Assembly (NCBI GenBank): GCA_947063855.1
Contig: CAMSTW010000030.1
Location: 1 to 39,294, forward strand
Direction of reading: 5' to 3'
DNA from: an uncultured Dorea sp.
GTDB lineage: Bacteria; Bacillota; Clostridia; Lachnospirales; Lachnospiraceae
Length of the DNA: 39,294 bases
The notes below the pieces were generated by a model that did not search any database, was not told the DNA's origin, and worked only from the letters and a program-made list of their open reading frames with translations. Below, piece by piece: positions 25,101 to 33,075 of the stretch. Positions within the stretch are counted from its first letter, which is position 1, and every line of letters begins with the position of its first letter. A program made the position numbers and the translations under genes.

Positions 25101-26534
25101 ATTAATCAAGCAAATACAGCTAAAGCAGGTAATGGGTATTTGTACTGTGCCTTTGGAATTGTTTCTGGATTAGATGATATGGGAAATCTGATTTATTCAG
25201 ATGGCATTCAAGCTCCCAATTTATTTAATGAAGGTGAGGCGATAGGAAAGAGCGTTTATAACGATTATAATTTAAATTTTATTCGTTCTGGAGATACTTA
25301 TACTCTAACTTCAGTAAAAGGAACTAAAACGCAGAATTTACATCAATTAAGTTATACCCGTAATAATTGGAATAATACACTTAAGATGTATTCAAATGAG
25401 TTTTGGCCTATGGATGAGGTGGCAAGTGCTGGTACAAATGGTCACGATGCGGTATTTGGAAAAGAGCAAGAAAAAAATGAAATATTTAAAAATTATTTTA
25501 ATAGTAAAACAAATACACTAGTCCAAACAAGTGATTATCCATATGACCATAATCCTTATTTTGGTATGACGTATACGATTAAATTTGATTTAGCAAAGGA
25601 TTATATAGGCCCGTTAGAATATTATTTCTTCGGTGATGACGATATGTGGGTTTTCTTAGATGGGAAATTAGTATGTGATATTGGTGGAGTTCATAATTCT
25701 GTTGGTGAGTATGTTGATTTGTGGGATCATCTTGATAAAGAGGCAAATATAAAGCATAAACATGACAAAAACTGTTATGATGGGAAAGGTCAGCTTATAT
25801 GCTCAGAAGAGCATACATTATCGTTTTTCTATACTGAGCGTGGTGCTTCAGGATCTACTTGTTGGATGCAATTTACATTACCATCAGTATCATCTATGAC
25901 ACCAGAACAAGTAACAGGACAGGTCACAAATTCATTACAAGTAGGAAAGACGGTAGAAAACGCAGATTTAGATCAGCAATATGAATTTGAGATTCATTTT
26001 ACTAAGGATAATGTAGATTTACCAGATGATTATTCATATACGAAGTATAAAAAGATTAGGAAAAAAGACGAGAATGGTAAACCTATAATTGATGAAAATG
26101 GAAAGCCAGTATATGAACAAAAATTGGATGAAAATGGGAATCCTTTAGTAGACAAAGATGGAAATCCAGTTTATCAAACAGAATTGGTTGCAAAAGATAT
26201 TCTCATTAGTGATGGAGGTACGTTTACTTTAGGTGATGGTGAATATATAATTGTTAATTATTTACCTGTTGGGACAAAGTACACTATTACTGAAAAAGAT
26301 AAAAGTAATGAGTATGACATCAATATTAATGGGAAAGAAGAAAATTCTGGAACAATTAATGGGGATATGGGAAATGTGGATAGTACAGTTGAATATGTCA
26401 ATGCGTATCATATTTATGAACTCCCAGAAACCGGTGGTTCAGGTCCAATCATATATACAATGGCAGGCGTCTTAGCCATAATCTTTGGCGCAGGCTTTAT
26501 GTATAGAAAAAAAGTTAGGGAAAGGAGGGTGTAA
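22152..26534 (+). CDS. Large LPETG-anchored pilus tip/adhesin with Cys/His repeats and fibro-slime domain
   Basis: The 1460-residue surface protein starts with a long signal/anchor helix (about 23-44). Residues 58-262 carry nine units of the form H-x-H-x(3-5)-C followed by a second Cys. An acidic linker (about 270-330) and two beta-rich segments follow. A fibro-slime (PA14-like) domain includes YYFFGDDDMWVFLDGKLVCD at about 1160-1180 and DIGGVHNSVGEYVDLWDHLD. A tenth Cys/His unit interrupts this domain. A CnaB-like segment begins near 1262, and LPETGG, a hydrophobic helix and RKKVRERRV end the chain, a classical sortase signal. It is likely the tip or ancillary pilin, attached by the class C sortase downstream. 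Base composition becomes clearly more AT-rich from about 23.56 kb. ATG 22152 has AGGAGGG upstream. Confidence 0.88.
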   Translation: MMESSILKQITRFLQEQKKHKRWAVVFVCLAVIVGFGTVTALKMMGQAMTHKEKRLICQYQVHQHEEGCYDAEQKVICGYADYVVHKHNDDCYKEDGTLACTLPELEEHEHTDECWSEEQTVVCGLEESAGHVHTEECYTQQTGSEPTCGLEEHQHTEECSDEEGNLICGLEEHQHAETCYPVEEVLTCTVPEGDGAHTHTEECFEVQKTLVCEKPEVRLHTHTDECYEKIDPEQEYSEENRRLICEQLQVEEHVHTEDGGCLEIVEVTAVGEPVEDTPAEDAEVFTTDLDGENEETEAEDAKDGEDAKDTEDGDEDSEEAKDEETKDAKTYELTKTYTGDGYTVTAEYNEDANIPEEAELIAEQITVDSDEEHYAKREAEYRKSTGDKNAVMKALFKVGFYVDGEEVEPETAVKLTIQLFDENGLPEGTPITVVHFAEKGTEVLDGSEAESGSTSFEMESFSDVAIGFKKADAKKASVTVSDSFQYKDEAFQITFHVEGKAKFEETVDEGNTEDDAADEDGSVEEGENNGSASEDSETGADVSGEGVSVDQELGDEQMITLPSIEDADTDGTNGTVEDGASGETGEGVGTGGLEFKVVPLEKGTPEYDAAVAHANGLNDGSELLLVRVLSYRMYYSGKELNLKDCQITADIGPAEELSNKVETSVSDAVDYLREAGNLSGELKKEGDSEVDEMQTEFVIRALQTTKKAQAKELDSVYLSQDNSVDTMKVKLQDNTAVVYVSSQANPHFTVKYYANLKVMSTEKAEGLDALNIIDTTKNPDGTKGPALPKNGMTPAVKNIFVDKKGNIQYKKELVEVYKPREFEYITAPSLMYFNALVENTESYELKKIKVIHADGVEEEYDYDETLHFTNRKKSAEGKKYVLIDEGAEIHLIYDIKDSTWDSEATFYDYDISDGNIYEGASVSSAKITDRTKEATKSNPWYMYTEKQGINNSDNYSGNGAKLAFGNGNSKTTLEEEKFGSNYINQANTAKAGNGYLYCAFGIVSGLDDMGNLIYSDGIQAPNLFNEGEAIGKSVYNDYNLNFIRSGDTYTLTSVKGTKTQNLHQLSYTRNNWNNTLKMYSNEFWPMDEVASAGTNGHDAVFGKEQEKNEIFKNYFNSKTNTLVQTSDYPYDHNPYFGMTYTIKFDLAKDYIGPLEYYFFGDDDMWVFLDGKLVCDIGGVHNSVGEYVDLWDHLDKEANIKHKHDKNCYDGKGQLICSEEHTLSFFYTERGASGSTCWMQFTLPSVSSMTPEQVTGQVTNSLQVGKTVENADLDQQYEFEIHFTKDNVDLPDDYSYTKYKKIRKKDENGKPIIDENGKPVYEQKLDENGNPLVDKDGNPVYQTELVAKDILISDGGTFTLGDGEYIIVNYLPVGTKYTITEKDKSNEYDININGKEENSGTINGDMGNVDSTVEYVNAYHIYELPETGGSGPIIYTMAGVLAIIFGAGFMYRKKVRERRV
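22323..22937 (+). repeat. Nine Cys/His-rich protein repeats in the adhesin
   Basis: Units such as HQHEEGCY, HKHNDDCY, HEHTDECW, HVHTEECY, HQHTEEC, HQHAETCY, HTHTEECF, HTHTDECY and HVHTEDGGC are each linked to a second Cys, 6-16 residues away, in (V/I/A/T)C(G/T/E) contexts. Each unit thus offers two His and two Cys, as in a zinc site. Confidence 0.9.
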
Positions 26535-26645
26535 GTTTCCTCCGGGAACTAACAAACTAAGGATTCGATTAAGTTAAGTGATACTGAATGGAATCCAGAC
26601 AACATTAAAAAGTAACAAAAATAAAAAGAAAAGGAGAATGAGATT

Positions 26646-28295
26646 ATGAAAAGAATCAAAAAATTAGCAGCCCTTATGATGGCAGCAATTATGGCATTAG
26701 CTATGAGTGTTACAGCTTTTGCAGCAGAAGGCGATGAAAAACCTGTTACACACACTTATGAAATCTACCAGATTTTCACAGGTGATTATGCAGACGGTGT
26801 TCTCTCTAATATTAAGTGGGGAGCAAATGGTACTGGAACAGAGGGAGAGAAAGTCGATACGACTGTCTTAGATGCTTTAGAAGCGGTTACGACTAACTCT
26901 TCTGATACAGCGCAGTTAGCTGTTATTGAGCAGTATGCTAATCTTGAGAGTACACCAGTGAAAACTGGAAATGGCACAGAATATACGGGATTAGTACCGG
27001 GTTATTATTTAGTTAAAGATAAGGATGGAAGTCTGGCAGGCGCAAATGTATCCTATACACTTTATGTAGTACAGGTAGTTAATAATACTTTGTCCTTCAC
27101 TCCAAAGGCAGATATTCCAACACCAGATAAGAAAATCGTAGAGGGAGATAAGAAAGTTGATACAAACGAAGCTTCTATCGGGGATGAAGTAAATTACGAG
27201 ATTACAGGTACAATGCCAAGTAACATTGCGGATTACAAGACATATTACTATATGTTTACTGATACTTTAAGCAAAGGTCTGACTTACAAAGATAATTCCA
27301 TTAAGGTTACAGTAAACGGTGTAGATGTTACAAAGTACTTCTACAAAGGTGTTGGCACTTATAATGAGACAACGGGAACAACGATTGAAGTTGGTATTCT
27401 TGATTTGAAGGCATTATCACTTCTTACAGATCCAGTAGTAGGAGAGATAACAACAGCTACAAAAGTTGTGCTTACTTACACAGCAACTCTGAATGAGAAT
27501 GCAGTAATTGCAGGCGAAGGGAACCCGAATGATGTTAAGTTAAGCTACTCCAATGACCCGAACAACAGTGGAGACGGTTCAACAACTCCTCCAGAGAATC
27601 CAAATAAGCCAACTCCGACTCACCCAACTGGAGAGTCACCAGAGATTGAGGTTGTAACTTATACAACAGAACTTACAATCCTGAAGACAGATGAAGACAA
27701 TAAGTTCCTTCCAGGCGTTGAGTTTACACTGACAGGTAATGGCGTAAATGTTGTTCTGGTTACAGAAGAGACATTTACAGAAGCAGCAGATGGCGAATAT
27801 TGGAAACTGAAAGACGGTACTTACACAACAACGGCTCCTACAGTTGCAGATGACGAGACAGACAATACTGCTGATTATGAGAGCATAGATGTTAAGTATA
27901 CAAAGACAACATCCGTAGTTGCAAAGGGCAATGGCAAGACAGAGACAAATGTAGTAGGAACTGTTCAGGCAGACGGTACTGTAACCTTCAAGGGACTTGG
28001 CGCTGGTGACTACACCATCACTGAGACAAAGACTCTTCCGGGATACAACACAATTGAGCCAATCCAGTTTAAACTTACGTTTGATGCTACAACAAAGACA
28101 TTTGCATCTAATAATGATAAGGTAACAGTTGGCACAGATAACATGTTAGATACAAGTATCGTGAACCAGAAAGGTTCCCTCCTGCCAAGCACAGGTGGTA
28201 TCGGTACTACAATCTTCTACATCGTTGGTGCAGTTCTTGTAATCGGCGCAGGCATCATCTTAGTTACTAAGAAGCGCATGAGCAGAGAGGTTTAA
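26646..28295 (+). CDS. Major pilin, isopeptide-forming (SpaA/FimA-like), LPSTG-anchored
   Basis: The 549-residue protein has a typical Sec signal peptide (LAALMMAAIMALAMSVTAFA, cleavage near 27). An N-terminal pilin domain follows, then a fimbrial D2-type domain (DKKVDTNEASIGDEVNYEI near 170-190 and YMFTDTLSKGLTY). A Thr/Pro linker (about 305-325) leads to a CnaB domain with FKGLGAGDYTITETKTLPGYN, whose Glu is the usual isopeptide catalyst. LPSTGG, a membrane helix and KKRMSREV form the sorting signal. This is the architecture of a polymerising shaft pilin. The class C sortase downstream should link it into fibres. AAAGGAGAATGAG precedes ATG 26646. Confidence 0.93.
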   Translation: MKRIKKLAALMMAAIMALAMSVTAFAAEGDEKPVTHTYEIYQIFTGDYADGVLSNIKWGANGTGTEGEKVDTTVLDALEAVTTNSSDTAQLAVIEQYANLESTPVKTGNGTEYTGLVPGYYLVKDKDGSLAGANVSYTLYVVQVVNNTLSFTPKADIPTPDKKIVEGDKKVDTNEASIGDEVNYEITGTMPSNIADYKTYYYMFTDTLSKGLTYKDNSIKVTVNGVDVTKYFYKGVGTYNETTGTTIEVGILDLKALSLLTDPVVGEITTATKVVLTYTATLNENAVIAGEGNPNDVKLSYSNDPNNSGDGSTTPPENPNKPTPTHPTGESPEIEVVTYTTELTILKTDEDNKFLPGVEFTLTGNGVNVVLVTEETFTEAADGEYWKLKDGTYTTTAPTVADDETDNTADYESIDVKYTKTTSVVAKGNGKTETNVVGTVQADGTVTFKGLGAGDYTITETKTLPGYNTIEPIQFKLTFDATTKTFASNNDKVTVGTDNMLDTSIVNQKGSLLPSTGGIGTTIFYIVGAVLVIGAGIILVTKKRMSREV

Positions 28296-28367
28296 TCAAC
28301 CACAGCCGCATGAAACATGTGGAAACATACGTAAGTTGTTAGACAACATACAAGCAAGATAATTCTT

Positions 28368-28430
28368 CCGGGGATGGGGGATCCCTCCCCGGTTATGCCG
28401 CACAGGCTGACACCTTCCCGTGGTGTGCGG
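28368..28430 (+). promoter_or_regulatory. Two hairpins between pilin and sortase genes
   Basis: CCGGGG (28368-28373) with CCCCGG (28387-28392) encloses GGGATCCC, and CCGCACA (28398-28404) pairs with TGTGCGG (28424-28430). No T-run follows. They lie in a 230-base gap after the pilin gene and may act as an RNA-processing or partial-termination element that keeps sortase output below pilin output. Confidence 0.5.
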
Positions 28431-28525
28431 TGAGCAACGGATAAGAGTATATCCGGCCGACGTCAGCAGGCAGAGGGATCTGCCGTAAGAAAAACAGCCC
28501 ATCAAAGACGATTGTGGGGAAACCT

Positions 28526-29596
28526 ATGAATGAGGAAACAAATAAAAACGAAGAAATACATACGAAAGAGGGAGTGCCGGTAGATGAGACACTTCCAACA
28601 GGCGGCGAAAGCTCCATAATCGGGGAAAGCAAGGCGGATGGAGGAGAGCCTGCCGGAAAAGAGAGTGAGATAACTTCGGACAGCAAGAAGGGAAAGAAGA
28701 AAAAGCCCAAAAAGAAGGCAAAGAAAAAGGCGAAGAAGAAAGGGCGAGTATCTGTCTCTACAATCATACTGGTTACAATTATGTTGGCAGGTGCGGGAAT
28801 ATTTCTCTATCCTTCCATCAGCGACTGGTGGAATTCCATGCATGCCACACAGGCAATCGCGGGTTATGTATCGGCAGTAGAGGACATGTCCCAGGAAGAG
28901 AAGGAAGCGGCATTTGAGAAGGCACGTGCATACAATGAGTCGCTGCCCAACGGCGTCAACTTCAACCTGTCAGACGAGGAGTATGCCGAGTACGAGAGCA
29001 TTCTGGACATCACCGGCACAGGTATCATGGGCTATGTCCAGATCAAATCTATCGGAGTCAACCTTCCGATTTACCACGGAGTAGACGAAGGTATCCTGCA
29101 GATTGCAGTAGGGCATATTCCGGGTTCATCCTTCCCGGTAGGAGGCGAACGGACGCACAGTGTTATGTCCGGGCACCGTGGACTTCCAAGCGCGAAGCTT
29201 TTCTCAGACCTTGACAAATTAGGCGAGGGAGACACATTTACCATAACGGTACTAGACCAGACAGTCACCTACATGGTAGACCAGATTCGAATCGTGTTAC
29301 CCGAGGAGACGGACGAATTAGGAATCGTAGAAGGGGAAGATTATTGTACTCTGACGACTTGTACTCCGTATGGTATCAATTCCCACCGTATCCTGATGCG
29401 CGGCCACCGCATCGACAACCTGGACGGAATCGCCCTCCCGGCGGAGGCGGTCCAGATCCCGACCTACATCGTCATCCCGGCGGTAGGTATCCCGATCCTG
29501 TTCATCGTCCTGGCCGTGATGCTGATCTATTACCGCAGGAGAGGCCCCAAGAGATCGACACAGGAGATGTTAGACGAACTCAGGAAGCAGCGTTAG
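28526..29596 (+). CDS. Class C sortase (pilus polymerase)
   Basis: The 356-residue protein has a polar N-terminus, a Lys-rich stretch (about 54-74), a membrane helix (about 78-95), the sortase barrel and a second C-terminal helix (about 305-330) with RRRGPKRS inside. The two-helix layout is typical of class C enzymes, which join pilins through isopeptide bonds. Catalytic residues are His217 (SGHRGLPSAKLF), Cys279 (TLTTCTPYG) and Arg288 (NSHRILMRGHR). A canonical DP(F/W) lid motif is not visible before the barrel, so the active site may be less guarded than in streptococcal enzymes. ATG 28526 follows GGGGA; an in-frame GTG at 28514 is less likely. The N-terminal LPTGG is not an LPxTG motif. 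Confidence 0.92.
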   Translation: MNEETNKNEEIHTKEGVPVDETLPTGGESSIIGESKADGGEPAGKESEITSDSKKGKKKKPKKKAKKKAKKKGRVSVSTIILVTIMLAGAGIFLYPSISDWWNSMHATQAIAGYVSAVEDMSQEEKEAAFEKARAYNESLPNGVNFNLSDEEYAEYESILDITGTGIMGYVQIKSIGVNLPIYHGVDEGILQIAVGHIPGSSFPVGGERTHSVMSGHRGLPSAKLFSDLDKLGEGDTFTITVLDQTVTYMVDQIRIVLPEETDELGIVEGEDYCTLTTCTPYGINSHRILMRGHRIDNLDGIALPAEAVQIPTYIVIPAVGIPILFIVLAVMLIYYRRRGPKRSTQEMLDELRKQR

Positions 29597-29672
29597 AAGC
29601 CTATTATAATAGGAAGCAATAGATCCCGCAAGGGATTCAGAGATAAGATGTTATAAGAAGGAGGAGAGGTTT

Positions 29673-30794
29673 ATGGAAATAAAATGGAGGAACCGGCCAA
29701 GCGGATTCAGGAAGCGTCTGGTCTGCCCGCTGTTGGCGTTCGCGCTGGTGTTCGGGCTGATTGCAGTGACGCCGGGGCTTTCCGGCAAAGCAGAGGCGGT
29801 GGATTTCGATAAGAAATGTTCCGTTACAGTGGCGCCGGTGGACCCTAAGAACACCGAGCTTGCATCAGATCTTGCGAATGCAGACGTGGTGATAGACCTT
29901 TACAAAGTCGCGGACGCCGTGCCGGTGGAAGGGTATGACACCTATACCTATCAGTTCCTGGAAGGTTACGGGAAGCTTGAGGATACCTATAAAGAAGACA
30001 CCACCAACGCGGACTGGCGCAAGATGGCGCAGACCGCGGCGGGATATGCATTAGAGAAGGGAACGCCGGTCAAAAGCGACATGCCTGCAGGCACCGCCAT
30101 CGACGGACTGGACTGCGGGTTGTATCTCCTGATTGCCAGAGGAAGAGGCATCGAGAACTATCAGACAACCGTGAGGCAGGAAGACGGCACGGAGAACATA
30201 GCCACCGTCGCACATTCCCAGCGGTTTGTGTATACCTACCTGCCGGAACTTATTTCCCTGCCGAGCAAGCAGGCGCAGAACGCAGACGGGTCAGTGACCA
30301 ATACGACAGCCGGAAACGGTGAGTGGCAGTACGCTATGAGCGTAAGCTTGAAGCCGGAGCAGGATCCCCGCTACGGAGCGATCGAGATTGTCAAGACTTT
30401 GCAGAGTTATAACTACAACGCCAACGCGCAGAACCGCAACCCGGCGGAATTCGTGTTCCAGATTGAGGCGGTATTGAATGGGGAAAATGTACGGAGCACG
30501 ACGGTATCACTGTCCTTTACAGAGGCAGGGCAGAAGAGTGCTATCGTAGATCAGATTCCTGTGGGGGCGCATGTGACTGTGACGGAGGTCTACAGTGGTT
30601 CCAGCTATGAACTGGTTTCTGACAGGGAGCAGACAGCAACCGTGGAAGCCGCGGATATCGTGTCGGTAGAATTTGTCAATGACTATAATGAAACGAACCA
30701 CGGCGGCGGATCGGCCACCAATCATTTCGAGTATGAGGCGGGTGATGGATGGAGCTGGGAGCGTGTGCCGGATAACAGCACGAGTGGAGAGTAA
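29673..30794 (+). CDS. Secreted CnaB-like pilin-related protein without a sorting signal
   Basis: The 373-residue protein has a Sec signal peptide (LLAFALVFGLIAVTPGLSGKAEA). An N-terminal beta domain resembling SpaA-type pilin heads follows (VVIDLYKVADAVPVEGYDTYTY, then CGLYLLIARG). A second domain starting AIEIVKTLQSYNYN and ending DIVSVEFVNDYNE has the Lys and TEVYSG Glu spacing of isopeptide-forming CnaB-like domains (DUF7601 type). The chain ends at VPDNSTSGE with no LPxTG, hydrophobic helix or basic tail, so it cannot be wall-anchored by itself. GAAGGAGGAGAGG precedes the start. It opens a run of tightly spaced genes ending in the class B sortase. Confidence 0.75.
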   Translation: MEIKWRNRPSGFRKRLVCPLLAFALVFGLIAVTPGLSGKAEAVDFDKKCSVTVAPVDPKNTELASDLANADVVIDLYKVADAVPVEGYDTYTYQFLEGYGKLEDTYKEDTTNADWRKMAQTAAGYALEKGTPVKSDMPAGTAIDGLDCGLYLLIARGRGIENYQTTVRQEDGTENIATVAHSQRFVYTYLPELISLPSKQAQNADGSVTNTTAGNGEWQYAMSVSLKPEQDPRYGAIEIVKTLQSYNYNANAQNRNPAEFVFQIEAVLNGENVRSTTVSLSFTEAGQKSAIVDQIPVGAHVTVTEVYSGSSYELVSDREQTATVEAADIVSVEFVNDYNETNHGGGSATNHFEYEAGDGWSWERVPDNSTSGE

Positions 30795-30809
30795 GGAGGG
30801 CGAAAGCAG

Positions 30810-31397
30810 ATGAAGAAGAGAAATGTATTTCTGGCAGTTCTGGCGGCAGGGCTGGTCCTGACAGCTTCCATTGGCAGCGCCTGGGCTTATTTTACCACCT
30901 ATGTGGAGGCCGAAGGCGGCTATACCATTTCCCTTGGCGACGAGACCACGGTGGAGGAGAACTTCTCCGCCTGGATGAAGAGCCTGGTGATTACCAGCAC
31001 GGCGGATTCCGAGCCGGTGTATGTGCGGGCGAGAGCCTTCAGCGGTGATTCCTATCCGCTGACCTACAGCGACGGTAAGGCGTTCAACGAGGAAGATCCG
31101 GAAGGGAAGCATGGGGACGACGGAGTCGGAAGCGGGCAGAAGGGTTTCTGGGCGCCCAACGCGGATGGATATTATTATTACAGCAAGATCATCTATGGCG
31201 GCGGCAGGACCAATGAGCTGCAGGTGAAGATCGAGAATGTTCCGGAGGATGTGACAGAGAAAGAATTCAACGTGGTCGTGATCTATGAGACGACGCCGGT
31301 GCAGTATAAAGAAGACGGAACCGCCTATGGACCAAGCGAGATCAACTGGGACGAGGCGAAACTGGACGTTGACAGAGTGGAAGGAGGGGCTGAGTAA
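30810..31397 (+). CDS. TasA/CalY-like fibre protein with SipW-type signal peptide (copy 1)
   Basis: The 195-residue protein opens with KKRNVFLAVLAAGLVLTASIG followed by AWAYFTTY, matching the SipW-cognate signal pattern in which cleavage leaves an aromatic-rich N-terminus (AYFT). The rest is all-beta in appearance and ends KLDVDRVEGGAE. Members of this family in Bacillus form matrix fibres after SipW processing. No sorting signal is present. GGAGGGCG precedes the ATG, and its TAA overlaps the next ATG by one base, which suggests coupled translation. Confidence 0.82.
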   Translation: MKKRNVFLAVLAAGLVLTASIGSAWAYFTTYVEAEGGYTISLGDETTVEENFSAWMKSLVITSTADSEPVYVRARAFSGDSYPLTYSDGKAFNEEDPEGKHGDDGVGSGQKGFWAPNADGYYYYSKIIYGGGRTNELQVKIENVPEDVTEKEFNVVVIYETTPVQYKEDGTAYGPSEINWDEAKLDVDRVEGGAE

Positions 31398-32230
31398 TGA
31401 AGCGGTTGAAGAGATTCTTAAAGTCCCCCAAGGGTACGGTGGCTACATTTGCCCTGGCAGTGGTACTGCTTCTGCTGTCTTCCATCGGAGGAACACGGGC
31501 GGCGCTGACATATTTCTCAGAGACCTACGCGTCACGGGTGCAGATGTCCAACATCGGTGTGACCCTGATGGAGAAGGGACAGCATGACAAGGAAGCGAAG
31601 GCTGTCTCCAAGCGTGATTACAGCGATTCCTCCAACGGAACCTGGAGTGAGAACACGGGAGCGCTGCTTAGCGGGATGCTGGCCAAAGACGAGGAGCTTG
31701 TAGTCGGGAAGAAATATAACGAAGAACTGAGCGTGGAGAATACCGGTGATATCGACCAGTATGTCCGCGTCAGCATTTACAAATACTGGATAGACGGTGA
31801 CGCTAAGGCCGCAGAGGGTGAGGAACCGCCGAAGCTTCGGAATCTGGATCCGGGACTGATCGACCTGCATCTGGTGAATACCAACGCAGACGGGCAGAAC
31901 GGCGACTGGCTGATAGATGAATCGGCATCCACCAGGGAACGTACCGTGCTTTATTATTCCAAGGTGCTTCCGGCGGGAGAGGTTACGCCGGTATTTACAG
32001 ACACCCTGAGGATCAACGACATGATTGCCACCAAGGTAACTCAGGAAGTGAGCAAGAACGGAAACTATACGACGATCAAGACGGTCTATGATTATGACGG
32101 CGTGAAGTTCTGTGTCGAGGCCAAGGTGGATGCGGTTCAGGATCACAACGCAGAGGATGCGATCTGGAGCGCATGGGGCCGCAGGGTAACGGTTGGTGAT
32201 GATGAAGATAAGACACTGAGTCTGAATTAA
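31397..32230 (+). CDS. TasA/CalY-like protein with SipW-type signal peptide (copy 2)
   Basis: The 277-residue protein has an N-terminal helix (TFALAVVLLLLSSIGGTRAA) followed by LTYFSE, again the SipW-type pattern. A beta-rich body includes NEELSVENTGDIDQYVRVSIYKYW, a phrase typical of TasA-like sheets where the backbone is marked as an ideal Ig-like strand pair. There is no sorting signal. It is 82 residues longer than its neighbour and only distantly similar, so the pair may be a major and a minor fibre subunit. It overlaps the upstream gene by one base. Confidence 0.8.
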   Translation: MKRLKRFLKSPKGTVATFALAVVLLLLSSIGGTRAALTYFSETYASRVQMSNIGVTLMEKGQHDKEAKAVSKRDYSDSSNGTWSENTGALLSGMLAKDEELVVGKKYNEELSVENTGDIDQYVRVSIYKYWIDGDAKAAEGEEPPKLRNLDPGLIDLHLVNTNADGQNGDWLIDESASTRERTVLYYSKVLPAGEVTPVFTDTLRINDMIATKVTQEVSKNGNYTTIKTVYDYDGVKFCVEAKVDAVQDHNAEDAIWSAWGRRVTVGDDEDKTLSLN

Positions 32231-32244
32231 GGAGGGAAGAGAGC

Positions 32245-33075
32245 ATGAGGAGAAAGAGATGGAAATTACTGACGGCTCTGGGTCTGCTTGTGACCATGGC
32301 TATGTCTGCCATAACTGCCAATGCGGAGACTTCCTACGGCGGTTCGGACTGGTCGGTGGTATTTTCCAAAGATAAGAAGATGGTGAGTAACTTCAAGACT
32401 TCCGACATCAACGACGCCATCTACGGGATTCAGCCGGGCGATAACGTGATCATCACACTGGCTCTGAAAAATGAGAATGACGAGGCGACCGACTGGTATA
32501 TGACCAATGAGGTGCTCTACTCACTGGAGGACAGAAGCGCCAATGCGGGAACCAGCGGCGGCGTCTATACCTATAAGCTGACTTATACAGGGCCTGACGG
32601 TGAAGTGACCTCCTTATATGACAGCGACACGGTCGGCGGCGAGGGTTCAGGCAACAAGGCGGGCGAAGGTCTCCGCCAGGCGACGAACGCCCTGAGCGAT
32701 TATTTCTTCCTGGATACCCTCAAGAAGGGGCAGAGCGGGAAGGTGACTCTGGAGGTAGCCCTTGACGGTGATACCCAGGGAAATGATTACCAGAATACAC
32801 TGGCAGACCTGCAGATGAATTTTGCGGTAGAGATGAATACTTCCGGGGGAGACAATCCGACCCCGAATCCTAATCCGGGCAGACAGGGAGAGATTGTCAA
32901 GACCGGAGATGAGATGAACCTTACTCCGTTTATCATCGCGGCCTGTGTGACAGGTACGCTGTTCCTTCTGCTTGCGGCATATGGACAGCTGGAGCGTGAG
33001 AAGGAGAAGGCGGCGAGGAAGATCAGAGCAGAGAAGAGAGGGGGCAGGGAAGGACATGGCAAGACGTTGGAATAA
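32245..33075 (+). CDS. Surface protein with VKTGD-type sorting signal, probable class B sortase substrate
   Basis: The 276-residue protein has an ordinary Sec signal peptide (LLTALGLLVTMAMSAITANA). Its beta-rich body begins SYGGSDWSVVFSKDKKM and includes YGIQPGDNVIITLALKNEND, similar in style to the TasA-like neighbours. After a Pro/Asn linker (NPTPNPNPGRQGE) comes IVKTGDEMN, a hydrophobic helix (FIIAACVTGTLFLLLAAY) and a basic charged tail. V-K-T-G-D is a non-LPxTG sorting motif seen in Firmicutes with class B-like sortases. The match to the sortase four genes downstream is inferred. It could anchor the fibre to the wall. GGAGGGAAGAG precedes the ATG. The next gene starts inside its last codons. 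Confidence 0.78.
   Translation: MRRKRWKLLTALGLLVTMAMSAITANAETSYGGSDWSVVFSKDKKMVSNFKTSDINDAIYGIQPGDNVIITLALKNENDEATDWYMTNEVLYSLEDRSANAGTSGGVYTYKLTYTGPDGEVTSLYDSDTVGGEGSGNKAGEGLRQATNALSDYFFLDTLKKGQSGKVTLEVALDGDTQGNDYQNTLADLQMNFAVEMNTSGGDNPTPNPNPGRQGEIVKTGDEMNLTPFIIAACVTGTLFLLLAAYGQLEREKEKAARKIRAEKRGGREGHGKTLE

Noticed and set aside
28583..28606. LPTGG near the N-terminus of the class C sortase as a sorting motif
   Set aside because: The order is L-P-T-G-G, not L-P-x-T-G, and it lies on the cytoplasmic side ahead of the membrane helix.
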